From the NCBI RefSeq assembly GCF_000189635.1, contig NW_002476368.1:62001-126000 (forward strand): a stretch of DNA of 64,000 nt, read 5' to 3'. The notes under the pieces are model-generated. The model was not told the DNA's origin and did not search any database. It was given only the letters and a program-made list of their open reading frames with translations. A program made the position numbers and the translations under genes. Positions 12,323-25,399 of the stretch are shown piece by piece; within the stretch, counting starts at the first letter, position 1; each line of letters begins with the position of its first letter. The DNA comes from Tetrahymena thermophila SB210. Its lineage: Eukaryota > Ciliophora > Oligohymenophorea > Hymenostomatida > Tetrahymenidae.

Positions 12323-13494
12323 ATGATTATTTTGGTTAGGCAAAAAAGAATATCAAATAATAATCAAAATGTATATTGCTTAGATTGCTGTGAATTAACA
12401 CATATTTAAATAGAAAAATTTTATTATCTTTCTCAATTTAAAGAAGTTCTTTCAAATAAATATTTAAAAGATGATTCAGAGTATTTAAAAAAGAAATCAT
12501 ATCAAATCAAATCAATTATGATTGTAAGAATTTATTTAAAAATAAAGTGTATTTTCAAAATAAGACCTATGAATAAATTAAAATTTGTAAAAATATCTAC
12601 ATTATGTAAAATAGATAGATCCCTTAACTGAAATTATTATTTTAGTTATAAATTTTAAAAGATGGTTTAAATTTACACATTTAAGAACCTATAGAAAATT
12701 AGTTCTTTGGGATCTTAGTTATTTTTATTATTAATTTTTTAAATTCTTGATTTTTAAATAGTAAATAAATAAATATTTATTATTTGGTGTTTAGCTTTTT
12801 AATAATAAATAGTTTACTTTCTAATATAATTTTATTTAAATAAATTCATAAAATTTTTTTATTATAATTTATAATTTCGAATAGCTATCAATCGTTAACT
12901 CATTTTATACATTTTTAAACAAAAAAGAAACATCTTCTTCAATTTATTACTTTTATTTCAGAGTAAATTAATTATTTTCTATATTTATTTTTTAACAAAT
13001 CTTATCAATATTGCATTTAAAAAAAACTTAAAAAATATCAAATATTTGATATTAATGATGATCCTTTTTTTAATATAGACTAAAATTTTAGTGCTAAACA
13101 GGAAAAATAACTAATTGAGCATAAAACTCCACTTTTTTATAAACCGGATATATTAAGCTTATTAATTAGTTTATATATTTAAGTTACTTTTGAATAAATA
13201 ATAAAATATTAAAGACTTTAAATTGGTAGAATGTTTCTTACCTGAATTAGCTAGCTTTAAAGTATTATTAAAAGCTCAAAAAAAAAAATTGATTAATAAT
13301 TAATAATTTAAAAACAAACATACTGTTTTCTGCATAATCTTAGAGGAAATAAACAAAGATATATATTGTTTATCATAAATATAAATTTAGGTTTTTCATT
13401 CAAGTTTAAAATCATTTTTTAGTTTATTGACCCATTAAATATAAAAAAGTAAATACAAAAATTACAAGTTATTAAGTAATATTAAAGTAGACTT
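12323..13494 (+). pseudogene. frame-broken coding stretch upstream of the NACHT gene
   Basis: Several consecutive pieces have clear coding character but lie in different frames. ATG 12323 opens a piece with a Cys pair (CLDCCEL) to about 12523, where a GTAAGA donor sits. A second piece runs from 12565 to about 12720, a third from 13021 to about 13210, and a fourth (containing FLPELASFKVLLKAQ) from about 13200 to 13500, one base out of register with both the third piece and the main NACHT frame. They may be 5' exons with introns I could not resolve, or the decayed N-terminal part of the gene. An A run near 13279 could hide a sequence error. No single model joins them. Confidence 0.3.
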
Positions 13495-16400
13495 ATGCTG
13501 ATCAAAAATGAGTAGAATTAGAATTAGATTTATTCTAATATGAATAAAAAAGAACTGCTAAAATCTTTTGGATACACAAAATTAGTTAGGAAGATGAAAG
13601 TTTAAACTAGATTTAATAAGAAATATTCTTAAATATTTGAATTAAATAAAGAAAGATTACTTGGAGGAGGAGTAGCTTGCTCAAAGGGAGTTGTTAATTC
13701 TAATAAGCACATTGTAGAGAAGCAATCTAAATAAGAATCAGTAAGTTAAGTAAGTTAAGAGTTTTTAAATGTCTTTCAGTAGATTCTCAACTAAAAACAT
13801 TTAGCAGATGTTATAAATTGCTCAAAGCAGGATACTGAGATCGCTTTCATTTTTGAAAAGATCTTTATTGATCTCAATACTTAGATATTAGCAGATATAG
13901 AAAACTATAGAGTGTTTATTATTGAAATTTTAAATATTCTTTTAAAGTATGTAATAATGATCATCCAAAATAGCTCAAGCAAGTAGACAGATTTTGATGA
14001 GTTAGATAAAAAGTTTAATTAGTTGAAGTAATAAATTCAAGTAATAAGTACCGATCGCTCATGCACAGATATAATTAGTTTAATATAGTTTATTTAGATG
14101 TTTATCTAGCAAAGAATTAGACTCGATGATATTAACTAATAATAACAGATAAAAATTTAACAATTTGTAGGGGAAGTAGTGAAGTGGAACTATAAAGTTA
14201 AAAATTAGCAATAAAGCTCAAATATTAATTTAGTTAGCCAGTTAAGATCAATCGTAGATGGAGGAATATCTCTTTATGATTCAATTAAAACAATTACTGA
14301 TGTTGGCCCTGAGAGAAATGCTCAACCACAAGACGAACGCAAAATTTCAGACTCTTTTAGATTGGTAATGACTTCTCAAATTACTAAAATGGAATAAAAT
14401 TTATTGAGAATTTGGTTCAAAATGATAGAGCTTTTTGATAAAAAGAAAGAAATTAAATTTGAAGACCAAATAGAATTTTATATTGATAGATTTATTGAGC
14501 TTAAACAGCAAGCAGATGTGAATGAATTGATTTTATATATCTTAACTCAAATCAATTTTTATTTCGAATGCGGCTTTCATGAACAAGAGATCAAATATAA
14601 ATTTAATTTTAATGCAGCTTTGGAAAAGAAGATTCCTATAACGAATAGCAAAATGAGAGAGTTTATTAATATTTTGCAATTCTAGCCAAAACAGAAAAAT
14701 ATTTCAGAATAAGAGTAGAAGTTTTTCATATTCTCTTAAACAGATCCAACATTCCGATTCTTGATTTCTTAGATCCTTATGAAATATAGGGTAGTAGCAG
14801 AAAAAGTAAAAGAAAAGAAAGAAGCAGAAAAGTATTAAAATCATCTATTCTATTTGTATGTCACAGAAAGAAATCCTTTAGTTTAAGTTTCCTTTTTCAA
14901 CAGCGATAGTTTCAAAGAATATGCAAGTAGATATTTAAAAGAGAATTAAATGATTTCCAGACGAATGATAGAAATACAAGATTAAAGAAAGAGCGATTTA
15001 ATATAATTTGGAGTTCATCTAAATACTTATAAATCATTAGAAGAATAAATAGAGGATGAAAACTCATTTCAAGAAATATTTGAGCTTAAGTAAATAGAAT
15101 AATTGTAAGTAGAATTAAGATAGAAATATTTCAAAAATATGGTTCATAATAATGAATTGTTATTTGAAATAAAGGAGCTTTACATTGATTAGTCTTTCTA
15201 ATTTTTATTTGGAAAATAACTTTTTTTCATGGAAGGTGATTTATCTGCACAAAAACAAAATCCTAAAGAATAAGACTAAGTATTTCAAAAGATTGTAAAC
15301 TGCTTTTTGAAATAATAGAAAATAAGCAACTAGAAAATTAATGATAATACTTTAATTAAGAATCATATCTTAGCAATAGTAGGAGAAGGTGGGACAGGAA
15401 AAACAATGCTTCTAAAGAAAATTGAGAATAAACTAATATAATAAATGAATTAGTAAAATGGAGATTTGAACTGTGATTATATTCCTATTTTTGTTAGTTT
15501 TAGCCAATTAGATTTTTAGAAACCATCGCTGGAAAGCTATTTGATCAGTTAAGGAATGGGAAATAGCTTAATTTAAATAATAAAAGCATCGAAAAAATAC
15601 AAAGTTTTACTTTTAGATGGATTTGATTAATATTAAGGATAATTTTTTAGAATCTATTAACAATTAAATTTGAACCAATGGAAGAATCTGCTTATAATAG
15701 TTACTTGCAGGAATGACTAGCTCTAAGAAAAGGATTTTACAAAATATTTCAGTATTGATTGTGAATATGGCGGAATCGATAGAGATTTGTTTACATGCAT
15801 TGAGCTAAAAAAGCTTAATAGAAAATAAATAATTGATTATTGCTAGGTTTATTACTAATTGAATTGTAATTCAGATGTTTAGTCTTAGCAGTTGCTAAAA
15901 TATACCCAAGATATCATTCACAGCAACAGATTTATAGAAAAATAAATAAAAAACCCTGGAAACTTATTCCTATTTGCCAGATTAGTTGAATTGCTTGAAG
16001 ATAAAAACTAAATTGAAGAAATAAAATAGCTGAAATCAAAAAATATTTTAATTGAAGAGCTGTTTTTCTAGAAATTATTCTTAAGAGAAGCCAAAAAGAT
16101 ATACAAAGATATTGGTATTTGCTAGTATTCAGAATTGATAATATAAATGATCAAGTCTTCGTTTTTTGAATATTATCAAAGCATTTCAATTAAAATGTTA
16201 ACAAACAAAGGTAAAGTGCTAAATTATCTTTAAGGAAATAAATTACTAATTGACTACTATTTAAGCGAAGATTTATAAGAGCTATTAACAGTAGAATAGC
16301 AAGAGGAAGTATACTAAAAAATATGTGGGTATTTTAACCCAGATATTATGACAAATTTAAATAATACCTTATGTTAAATAAAGAGTAAAAATACATACTC

Positions 16401-19400
16401 TAATGATTTTAAAAGAGTTGCTATTTAGTAAGAAAAAAATGCTAACCAAACAACTGCAATTGCGGGTCTAAATAATTAGTAAATGCAATTAGCTCAAACT
16501 ATGAATGGTTAATCGAGTTTTGCTGTCAGTAAAGCATCCAGTTTTGAAGTAAGTTAACTAGCACTTTAGAAGAACCCTGTGCTGTATAATCAATTAACGC
16601 AATTAGAAAGTGCTATTGAATTCAGAACCAAACATTTATTTGAATATTTTGCTGCTAGAGCTATGAGGTATGATTTCGATTGTAATATAGAAAAAACATA
16701 TTTATTAGGAGCTGAGAAGATATGCAAATTTGGTATTAACTAATAGCTGCTATATAGACCAACCGATTATAGATCAGAGAAATAAATACTCATTAAATTT
16801 TTTAAATTAATTAAAAATTTCATAGATAGTAGCAAGTTTCTTGACAGTTATTGCTAGGATGAAGCACTATAATAAAATAGATACATTTAATTCATTAAAA
16901 GAGCCAAAACATTAAAAAAATCAATGCACAGCCAATTAGATATTGGTAGCTCTAATCTACTAACAGCAATTTTTATGTCTAACTTCTAATTTCCTTTTCT
17001 TGACCTCACTTACTGTTCGTTCACAAAGGTTTACATCCCTGAAAGGAAGAACAGAAACATCAATTTCAACAAGTCAAATTTAAATCAAGCATACTTATTA
17101 GGTTCTAACTTGAATTTTGAAGGAGCCTCCACAACTGGTGCCTTGTTCAATTTATTTTAAGAAGAATACAATTTAAGAGACACTCTGACATTTTTAGAAA
17201 TAGACTGGTCTGAAGATAATTAATTTTTTTCGATTTCATAAACAGGTTGCATGAATTGCTTTAAATTTCGTGAAAATGGAATACAATTAATGAAATCTAA
17301 CAAAGTTGGCATAATGAATTATAATAAATGCCAAAGACAGAATGATATTTTTAATTTTACTTAGGATAATTTTTTATTTTAAGTGAGTGAAAAATACTTA
17401 GACATCATTAAGACACATAAATTTGAATTCAAAATTAAAGCTATATCTTAGTCTTACGATAATAAAATTCTTGCTATTCTAGAGAATAATGACTTGTACT
17501 TAGGAGATATTTATGAAGGTTTTGGAAAATTAAAAAATTTATCAGGATATCCAGCTTACATTTCATAGAACGGATTTTAATTTATTATGGCAAATTAGGG
17601 AAGTTAGGAATTATAATTGTTTGACATACTTAATGTGTATAACGATATAAAATAAAGCGAAATCTTCAATCTTCCTTCAAAATTAATTTCTTCTATAAAT
17701 ACTAAAAATAATAGGTACATTGTTTTTAACTTGGAAGATAATTAATCTCAAATTAGATCTGCAAATAACAAGTTCAAGTTAATTTAAACTTTTCCAAGAC
17801 ATATTCTATAAATAGAATCATCAGATAACTCTGAGAAAATAGCTTTTATTTAAGAAAAAAGCTAATGCTAAATATTCAGCTTAGAACTGGGAAGTTTTGT
17901 TTTAATTAAAACGATTGAGTTGAATACTGTAGATATATTATATTCTATGTCGTTCTCTCTTGATAACAAATATTTCTCTATTGCCTTGAATTAATCAGTT
18001 TTAAAAGTTTTTAATCTGAATGAAAATGTGAAATTACAATTCTCCAAAGAAGAAAATAAATCTATAAATTAAATTGGATTCTCAAAAGATGTCACTCATC
18101 TAGCTACATTATCTAAAAATAACTCGTGTTTGTTTTATAAAATAGATGAAAATGATCCCAATGAGTTTTAGTAGGTGTGGAAGCTAAGTCAAATGAATGA
18201 TCAAGTAGAAAAAATAGCTTTTTGTCAAGCAAACTAGAAATTTGTTATATCTTATTCAAATGGGATGATAGGTTTGTATGTGATTTAAGACTAGATTGAA
18301 TTTCACTCAACTGTAGAAGCTCATTTTTAAAGTATAGAATAAATGGTCTTTTCTCATGATGGTAAATATTTAGCTGTATCGTTTGGTAATACTTTAAAGC
18401 TCTTTGATGTCTCTAAAAAGATTTAATTTCACTCAGAGATAGATATCTAAGATGAATCAAAAGAAGTTAGAATAACATCAATAGATTTCTCCTATTGCAA
18501 CAGATATTTGGCAGTCGCTTTCGACAACAACTCGTTTAACATTTATACCTTCATCAATAAAAAACCACTTGAGTTTAAATAAAATTTTGTTATTTAATAA
18601 GCGAATAGTATAACTCAAATTCTTTTCTCATCAGATGGAAAGTATATCTTAACATCATGTTAGAACTTTTGTTTCATTTGGGATTTTGACTAAAATATTT
18701 AACTTTTTTAGAAATTGTAGATTGAAAAAGATATTAAAATAAATTAAATGTTAATATCATATGACAGTAATTATCTAATAACACTTACTTCTGACAACGT
18801 TTGTACAGTTTGGAATATATTTGAATAATTTAGAGTCATAAAAGAGATCTTTAATCAAACTCAAGTCAATTATATTTCAATTTCTTCTGACAGCAAATAT
18901 TTAGCTTTTGCATACAATGATGGTTTCTTTAAGATCCTAAGAACAGGATTAGAATATTACGAAGCTTAAAGCTTGATAAAAACTCAAAAGTAAAAAGTTT
19001 TAGTGTCTGCTTTTTCTACAGATGGGAAATATCTCGCTACAGGTTCTAGTGATAGTAAATGCAAAATTTGGCTTGTTTAAAAAGGATTTGAATATTATTT
19101 AACTTTAAAAGGCCATTTAGATTCTATTTCTTCTTTAGCATTTTCTAACAACAACGAGTTTCTTGCAAGTGGATCTGATGATAATACAATAAAAGTATGG
19201 AATGTAAGTAAAGATTTTGAATTGCAGCTAACAATAGAAAACTAAGAAAATAAAAATATTACTTAAGTTCTATTTACTGTTGATAATAAATTTTTAATAT
19301 CTAATTCTAACAATAACATCTGTAATATTTGGAGTGTTTAAAGTAATTTTGAATTTGTTTAAAAAATCTAATTCCATTCTCAAACTATAACTTCCATGGC

Positions 19401-20118
19401 TGTTTCTTATGATAAAAAGTTTTTAGCAACTACTTCAAAAGATAAGACATGCAAAATTTGGGACATTTAATCTCAATTTAAGTTAATGAAAGCATTGCAA
19501 AACCATTCAGATGAAGTAATTTCTTGCGCTTTTTCGGATGATGGGAAATATCTCGCTACAAGCTCTTCTGATAAAACTATTATTATATGGAGTGTTGATA
19601 ATAACTTTGATTAAATTCAAAAAATTTCTACTGAAAGTATAGTATTAAAATTATTTTTCAACTCAGATAGTACATACTTAATTGCTAATACAGATATAAT
19701 GTAAATATTTGTTTGGAAATTAGAACCAGATTTTAAATTAATCAATAAATTTAAATGTTCTGATAATAAAATTGTATCATTCCAATTAAGTAAAGATTCT
19801 AAATACCTATTAACCTCTTCAGATGATTAAATTCCTTGCAAAATATGGTAAGCATAGCAAGCTTTTAAAATATTAAGTTTAATTCCAAAAAATTAAAGTC
19901 TTTTTATCTCAGAAAATAAGCAATATATTCTCTCATAAAATCCAGAACAAAAAGAATATTATGAAATCTTCAATATAACAAATGGATGTAAACAGATGGG
20001 TTCATACAAAGAAGAATTATTCTACTAAGAATTTCAAAATAATTTTATAAAAATCGATGACATATATAAATTTCTTTTAGACCAGGAAGTATTTTAACAT
20101 TATTACAGTTTGAATTGA
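13495..20118 (+). CDS. NACHT-type STAND NTPase with C-terminal WD40 repeats
   Basis: A single open frame from ATG 13495 to TGA 20116-20118 gives 2,207 residues with no intron. A helical N-terminal part of about 600 residues carries no motif I recognise. It is followed by a P-loop GEGGTGKT (about 630-637), a Walker B strand VLLLDGFD (about 704-711) and the NACHT-like sensor region LLIIVTCR. From about residue 1230 to the end come WD40 repeats. The clearest include FSTDGKYLATGSSDSKCKIW, SNNNEFLASGSDDNTIKVW, DKKFLATTSKDKTCKIWD and SDDGKYLATSSSDKTIIIWS. STAND NTPases act as nucleotide-controlled switches that assemble on sensing a ligand through the repeat end, in immunity or signalling. The true start may lie further upstream, because coding-like but frame-broken sequence precedes this ATG. 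Confidence 0.85.
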
Positions 20119-20660
20119 GTTAATTAATATTAAATAATATCAACTTATTACTTTTTGTTGTTGTATTTTAATTTCATTTCTTGTAAGTAAATTGTAGAGT
20201 AAGTTCCATACAAATTTACAATAATTAAGTTTTTTATACTGTGTTTTTACATATAATAAAATTAAAATTTTCTATATTTTTTGTAATATTTTTTCATCCT
20301 AATTAGAGTTACTGAAAAAATAGAAAAAAAGGAAAAGAGTACTGATTATTCAGAGACTACTGAATATAATATTTTTTTGATACTTTACTCATTGGAGTTT
20401 TATTTTATTCTTAAATATTTTCTTTTAATTTCACTCTTTGGAATAAGATTTTGCTAAATTCGAGCTCAAGAAAGAGAAATCGAGGCTGAAAAGTAATTTA
20501 GTTTTTAAATTTTTATTTCAATTGCTTGTTTTTTAAAGTTATATGATTTCTTTATTTATTTGTTTATTAATTTCAATAACTTTAAATTACTAAATAAAAA
20601 CATGAAAATGCATAAATACTAATTTATATTTTAATAATTTAATTTTTTTATTAATTTTTT
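20119..20660. other. intergenic, start of duplicated block
   Basis: Non-coding 3' flank of the NACHT gene. From about 20315 the sequence is repeated at about 21887 as part of the tandem duplication. Confidence 0.5.
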
Positions 20661-21790
20661 TCAATGAAATTTATGTTTACAAGTATAGCAATACCATTTT
20701 TCTGGATTTTCAGAAATACGGCATCCTCCTAAAAATACTTCTTTTCTGTCTGCTTATTCAATCAATACAGCTCCTGGTTTTCCATAAACTATTTTGACAA
20801 CTTTTTCTCTTGAATTGCATTTAGGGCATACTTTTTAATTTTGATCCATTTCTTTTTCTTTTTTTTTGAAATTTATATTATTTTTAATTTAATTTATTTA
20901 CATTTATTAGATGATTGAATTTTCTTTTTAAAATAATTAATTAATTAATTAGCGCTTATTTTATTTAGAAAACTTCAGAGAGACGCATAAAATAGATACG
21001 AATAACTATTTCTAATGAGTTTTTGATTAAAATTTTTTTTCTGATCTAAATTTTGCTTAGAAATAAAACAAGCTAGAAAAAAATTAATTCTTATCCATAC
21101 TTGATTCACAACTAAATAAACAATAGCTTTTTTAAAAATATTAGATTAATCTTATATAATCAATTTTTTATGAATATAAAAATGAAAAAACCAATATTTA
21201 AAATGAGTTTAGTTAGATATAATTAAATTATCAATAAAACTAAAATAGTATTTTAGAAATATTAAAATCAAATAAATTAATAATTTGTGGTAAAGCTAAA
21301 AATTTATAAAAAACTATTTAAAAACTACAAAAAAGGAAAAAAGAAAAATTAATTAAATTCTAAATATATTACTAAATGTTTTTAGTTTTAATAAAATTGT
21401 AGCAACTCAACTATTTTTTCATTATTATTGATGCAAATAATTATATTTTTGGCTAGTTCAAAGTTAAAGTAACAAAATAAGTGTTTACTAATTTGATTAA
21501 CTTTGTTCAAATTTTTCATTTTTAAAAAAATGAATACCAATCCTTTAATTATTTGATGTACTGTAAATGAAGTTTGCATAGTTTAATGATTATTTTATAT
21601 TTTGATAACCGGTTAGATTATTTATGAATTTTTAAAGACATTTGATAAATTATACTCAAAAAACCTTTATTATAACATTTTAAAGATATAAAACGTAACT
21701 AAATATTATTTTTTTAGCAATTTAACAATATTTTATAATGAGTATTTTTAATCTTTTAATATTCAAAAAAATAAAAAATTTGCAAGCATT
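20315..21790. repeat. tandem duplication unit 1 (about 1.5 kb)
   Basis: This block aligns by eye along most of its length with the block at about 21885-23315. The match includes the aatataatattttttgatact segment at the left, the zinc-ribbon gene, the aaatgagttt/agatac region, and the sequence around 21400-21580. The copies differ by many substitutions and small indels, so the duplication is not recent. Confidence 0.7.
20661..20849 (-). CDS. 62-residue zinc-ribbon protein, copy 1
   Basis: Single-exon frame from ATG 20849 to TGA 20661-20663. It carries CPKC (residues 8-11), IVYGKPG (20-26), LGGCR (40-44) and WYCYTCKHKFH at the C-terminus, so two Cys pairs probably bind one zinc. From memory, short bacterial zinc-ribbon proteins have the same order: CPKC, a VYG.P segment, LGGC and a final W.C..C. 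The family's role is unknown to me. The reading is supported by the second copy at 22204-22392, which keeps length, all cysteines and the start and stop positions while differing at about 15 residues, mostly conservatively. No signal peptide or membrane segment is present. Confidence 0.8.
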
Positions 21791-21884
21791 TGATTTGATA
21801 ACTTAATTATTTAAAACCTATAAATAATATTTAATAGACTTATTTTAGATTTTAAATTTTAAAAGTAAAATTAAAATTTTGAAA

Positions 21885-23315
21885 CTGAAAAAATAGAAAA
21901 AATTAAGAAGAAGTATTGATTTAATTATTATGGGACTACAGTATATAATATTTTTTGGATACTTGACTAATTAGAATTTTATTCTTATATCTGAAATAAT
22001 ACTTTTGCTATATCTAGTACGAGAAAACGATACTGTAGAGTAATTTAGTATTTGAATTTGTATTTTAAATTGCTTGATTTAAAAATTTATAATATTTGTT
22101 TATTTATTCATTTCAATATTTCAATAACTTTAAATTGCTAACAAAAACATGAAAATGCATACTAATTTATATTTTATCAATTCAATTTTTTGATTAATGT
22201 ATTTCAATGAAATTTATGAGAACAAGTTTAGCAATACCAATTATCTGGATTTTCTGAAAGACGGCATCCTCCTAAAATTATTTCTTTTCTGTCTGCTTGT
22301 TCAACCAATGCAGCTGTTGGTTTTCCATAAACTATTTTAATAACCTTTTCACTTGATTTACATTTAGGGCATTCTGTTTTATTTTGATCCATTTCTTCTT
22401 CTTTTTTTTATAATTTTAATTTTTTTTAATTTAATTTATTAATATTTATTATAAGATTGTATTATCTTTTTAAAATAATTAATTATTTAGTGCTTACTTC
22501 ATTTAGAAAGATTTCAGAGAGACACATAAAATAGATATAAATAACTATTTCATTCTAATGAATTTTTGATAAAATTTTTTTTTTCTGATCGAAAAAATTT
22601 TAGCTTAGAAATCAAAAAATTAGAAAGAAATTAATTCTTATCCATACACGATTCAGAACTATTTAAATAAGAGCTCTTTTAAAAATATTAAATTTGTCTT
22701 GTATAATAAATTTTTATGAATATAAAAATGTAAAAGATAATATTTAAAATGATTTTTAGGTATTACTATTATTATCAAAAACACTAACTTAATATTTAAG
22801 AAATATTAAGATCAAATAAATTAATAATTTGTGGTAAAACTAAAAATTATAAATATCTTTAAAAGCTGCAAAAAAGGAAAAATAATAATTAAATAAAACT
22901 ATTTAAATTCTAAATGTATTGATAAATGTTATTAATTTAAATAAAATTTTAACGACTCAACTATTATTTCATTTTTATTAATGCAAATAGTAATATTTTT
23001 GACTAGTTCACAGTTAAAGTAATGAAATAAGTGTTTATTAATTTGATTAATTTTATAAAAAATGAATACCAACCAATCCTTTAATTATTTTATGAACTAT
23101 AAATGAAGTTTTCATATTTTAATAATTATTTTATATTTTGATAACTCTTTAAATCATTTAAGAATTTTTAAAGAAATTTGATAAAGAATACTCAAAAAAC
23201 CTTTTTTATAAAATTTTAAAGATATAAAATATAAAAAAATATAATTTTTTTAGCATTTTAACAATATATTAAGATGAGCATTTTTAAACATTTAAAGTTC
23301 AAAAAATAAAAAATA
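21885..23315. repeat. tandem duplication unit 2
   Basis: Second copy of the block at 20315-21790, in the same orientation. It carries the second zinc-ribbon gene. The copy of the 21268-21579 frame is broken here by indels and TGA codons. Confidence 0.7.
22204..22392 (-). CDS. 62-residue zinc-ribbon protein, copy 2
   Basis: Frame from ATG 22392 to TGA 22204-22206, with the same length as its tandem neighbour. It has CPKC, IVYGKPT, LGGCR and WYCQTCSHKFH. All four pair-cysteines and the GGC cysteine are kept, with changes confined to loops (for example NSREKVV to KSSEKVI). Selection for a working protein in both copies is therefore likely. The penultimate glutamine codon TAA inside WYCQTC again requires the ciliate code. 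Probably a small metal-binding protein, function unknown. Confidence 0.8.
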
Positions 23316-23503
23316 TGGGTTTATATGGTTTTAACAACGTAACATAAAACATATTCTACACTCTCTTTAAAATTTCTAAAGCTTAACTTACTGAAATATT
23401 AAAGTAAAATTAAAAGTACCACATAAATAAAGTATCATTAAATACTGTTTAAAATATAATAAATGTAATTAGTGTTATGTTAATTTATATAATCATTAAT
23501 GGA

Positions 23504-25147
23504 AGGAAGCTCTTTGAGCAGAAATTTTTGATATTTAATAAATATCATAAATAGTATTGAAAAGTATATTTAATTTGATTAAGAATATGCATTTGTAAAT
23601 TTATTGAATAATTAGACTACTTAGAATTTTAAGACACTGATAAATCTTATTTACTTCTTTAATAATTGAGATAGTTTAATAATAATTTATTGAAAAAAGT
23701 AATGATACAATAAGTTAAAGATTTAAAGACCATTCTATCAAATGAGGTTAGTAGTTTATAATTTAATGGATCAGATTAAATGTTCATAAATGAAATAGAA
23801 GCATTATAATTTAAGGACGAGTTTATTAAACTTATTCGCTAATGTGTAAACCAAATAAACTCAAAGCTGTAAAAAGATAGAGAAACAATTCTCTAGAATT
23901 ACTAAAAAATATTCAGTCCTAAAAAAGTTGGCTAAAAGAAATTAGATCAAATAAGAGATTTGATTGAGGAAAGCGAGATCAACAAAGCTCTTTAGTAAGT
24001 TAAGAGGAAATATGAATTGATTTTGCTTAATTTTTAAAGTAATAATGAGCCATTTAATTTATAGTTTATATCTCCTTTAACTTTAGATTAAAACATTAAA
24101 TCTATATTTCGCCTTCATGAAGAATTTTATATGACATCATAATTTTCTTTAAATGAAAATTGTAATTAATTTATTAAGAGGTATAAAAGTATTATCAGTA
24201 ATGAATAATGTCCTTTAATAATGTTTGATAGATTTTCAATCAATTTATTGCTTAAAAATTCAGATGACAACACAGAAGAAATAAATAAGCAAGATTTTGA
24301 GCTTTATATGAATGGTTTCAATATGCTATCTTCTAATGAACTTGTTATTACTGCAGCCTACTTACAATAAAATGTAATGTTAGGTCTAGGACGCTAAAAA
24401 ATAATGAAAATTACTTAAAATGTTAAGAGAATCCTATTAGAATCGAGTGGAATTGAGTGTTTTGATTTTATCTTCAAAAGTAAATAAATAAATTATTTAT
24501 AAATAAATCGAATGTACATGTGTTAAATGTATGACTTTGCTAATTTCTTTGACAATATGGATGAATAGCAAGTAGATATAGGAGAAATAGTTATATCTGA
24601 TATACCTAAGACACAAGATATACTAGATATTTCATATTTCTTATCCTATTACTAATAGCTCTTAAATTATTAATTCTTACTACGTATCTATGCTGAAGAT
24701 GAATAAAAACCTACCTATGGTTTCTATTAAAAGCCTAATATAAAATCTTAGATTTAAGAAAACATTTAAGAAAATCAAAATGAAGACATTGATGTATACT
24801 TAAAAACAAAACAATAAGAGTAATTATATGAAAACAAATAAGAAGAATAATTATTAAATAGAAAATTTAATTTTTTTGGCTAACCATGTTATGAAATTAA
24901 TCTTTTAATAAATGAAGAAATATCCTCGATATTTAATCTTAAATATTCTTCCTAATTAATGGCAATTACTATAGATAAACTTTTCAAAGGACAATTTTCT
25001 ATCTACAGAATTTTATATGATTTATATCAGATCTGATACTTTAATTTAAAGTTAAACATGAACCCTAACACATTTATCAAAGAAAAAATTACTTTAAGCA
25101 TTCTATCAAATAAATTATTTAAAATTTAAGTTATAAAATATTTTTGA
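23504..25147 (+). pseudogene. unrecognised protein gene interrupted by in-frame TGA codons
   Basis: One frame keeps coding character from about 23504 to 25147 but contains TGA at about 23561, about 23579 and 25034-25036. The longest uninterrupted part, ATG 23702 to TGA 25034-25036, is 444 residues. It is rich in Lys, Glu, Gln, Asn and Ile, with a Lys/Glu-rich helical region (about residues 50-130) and an acidic Gln-rich segment near 360-400. No domain is recognised. The sequence after the last TGA stays coding-like for another 36 codons. No GT...AG intron removes the TGA codons plausibly. Either the 444-residue frame is a real shortened gene, or the whole is a young pseudogene. Confidence 0.5.
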
Positions 25148-25399
25148 TTTAATATTATGAAAAAAATTATAGCTTATTTTGAAGAACAGTTCAATATTTA
25201 TTTAATTTTAAAATTTTTTATTTCAATTATATTTAAGAAAAATTTTAATCAAAATAATTGATTAAATTAATTTTTTCTTACTTAATTTGTACAAATATGT
25301 TTTAAAATTTTACCGTGTAAGTATATCTACCTTATTTCAAAAAAAAATTATTATTTTGATAAAAGCTTTTTAATTAAATATTCTTTAAATTTAATAAGA

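Noticed and set aside
14404-14685. Isolated 93-residue protein
   Set aside because: It is an internal piece of the NACHT-WD40 frame cut off by TAG, which is glutamine here.
21268-21579. 103-residue minus-strand frame in duplication unit 1
   Set aside because: The homologous stretch in unit 2 is broken by indels and TGA, so selection on this frame is not supported. It may be an exon relic.
23504-25147. TGA read as Cys or Trp (alternative code)
   Set aside because: TGA closes all well-recognised genes in the window at the expected lengths (SRP54, YTH, Aurora, PCID2, INO80), so it is a stop.
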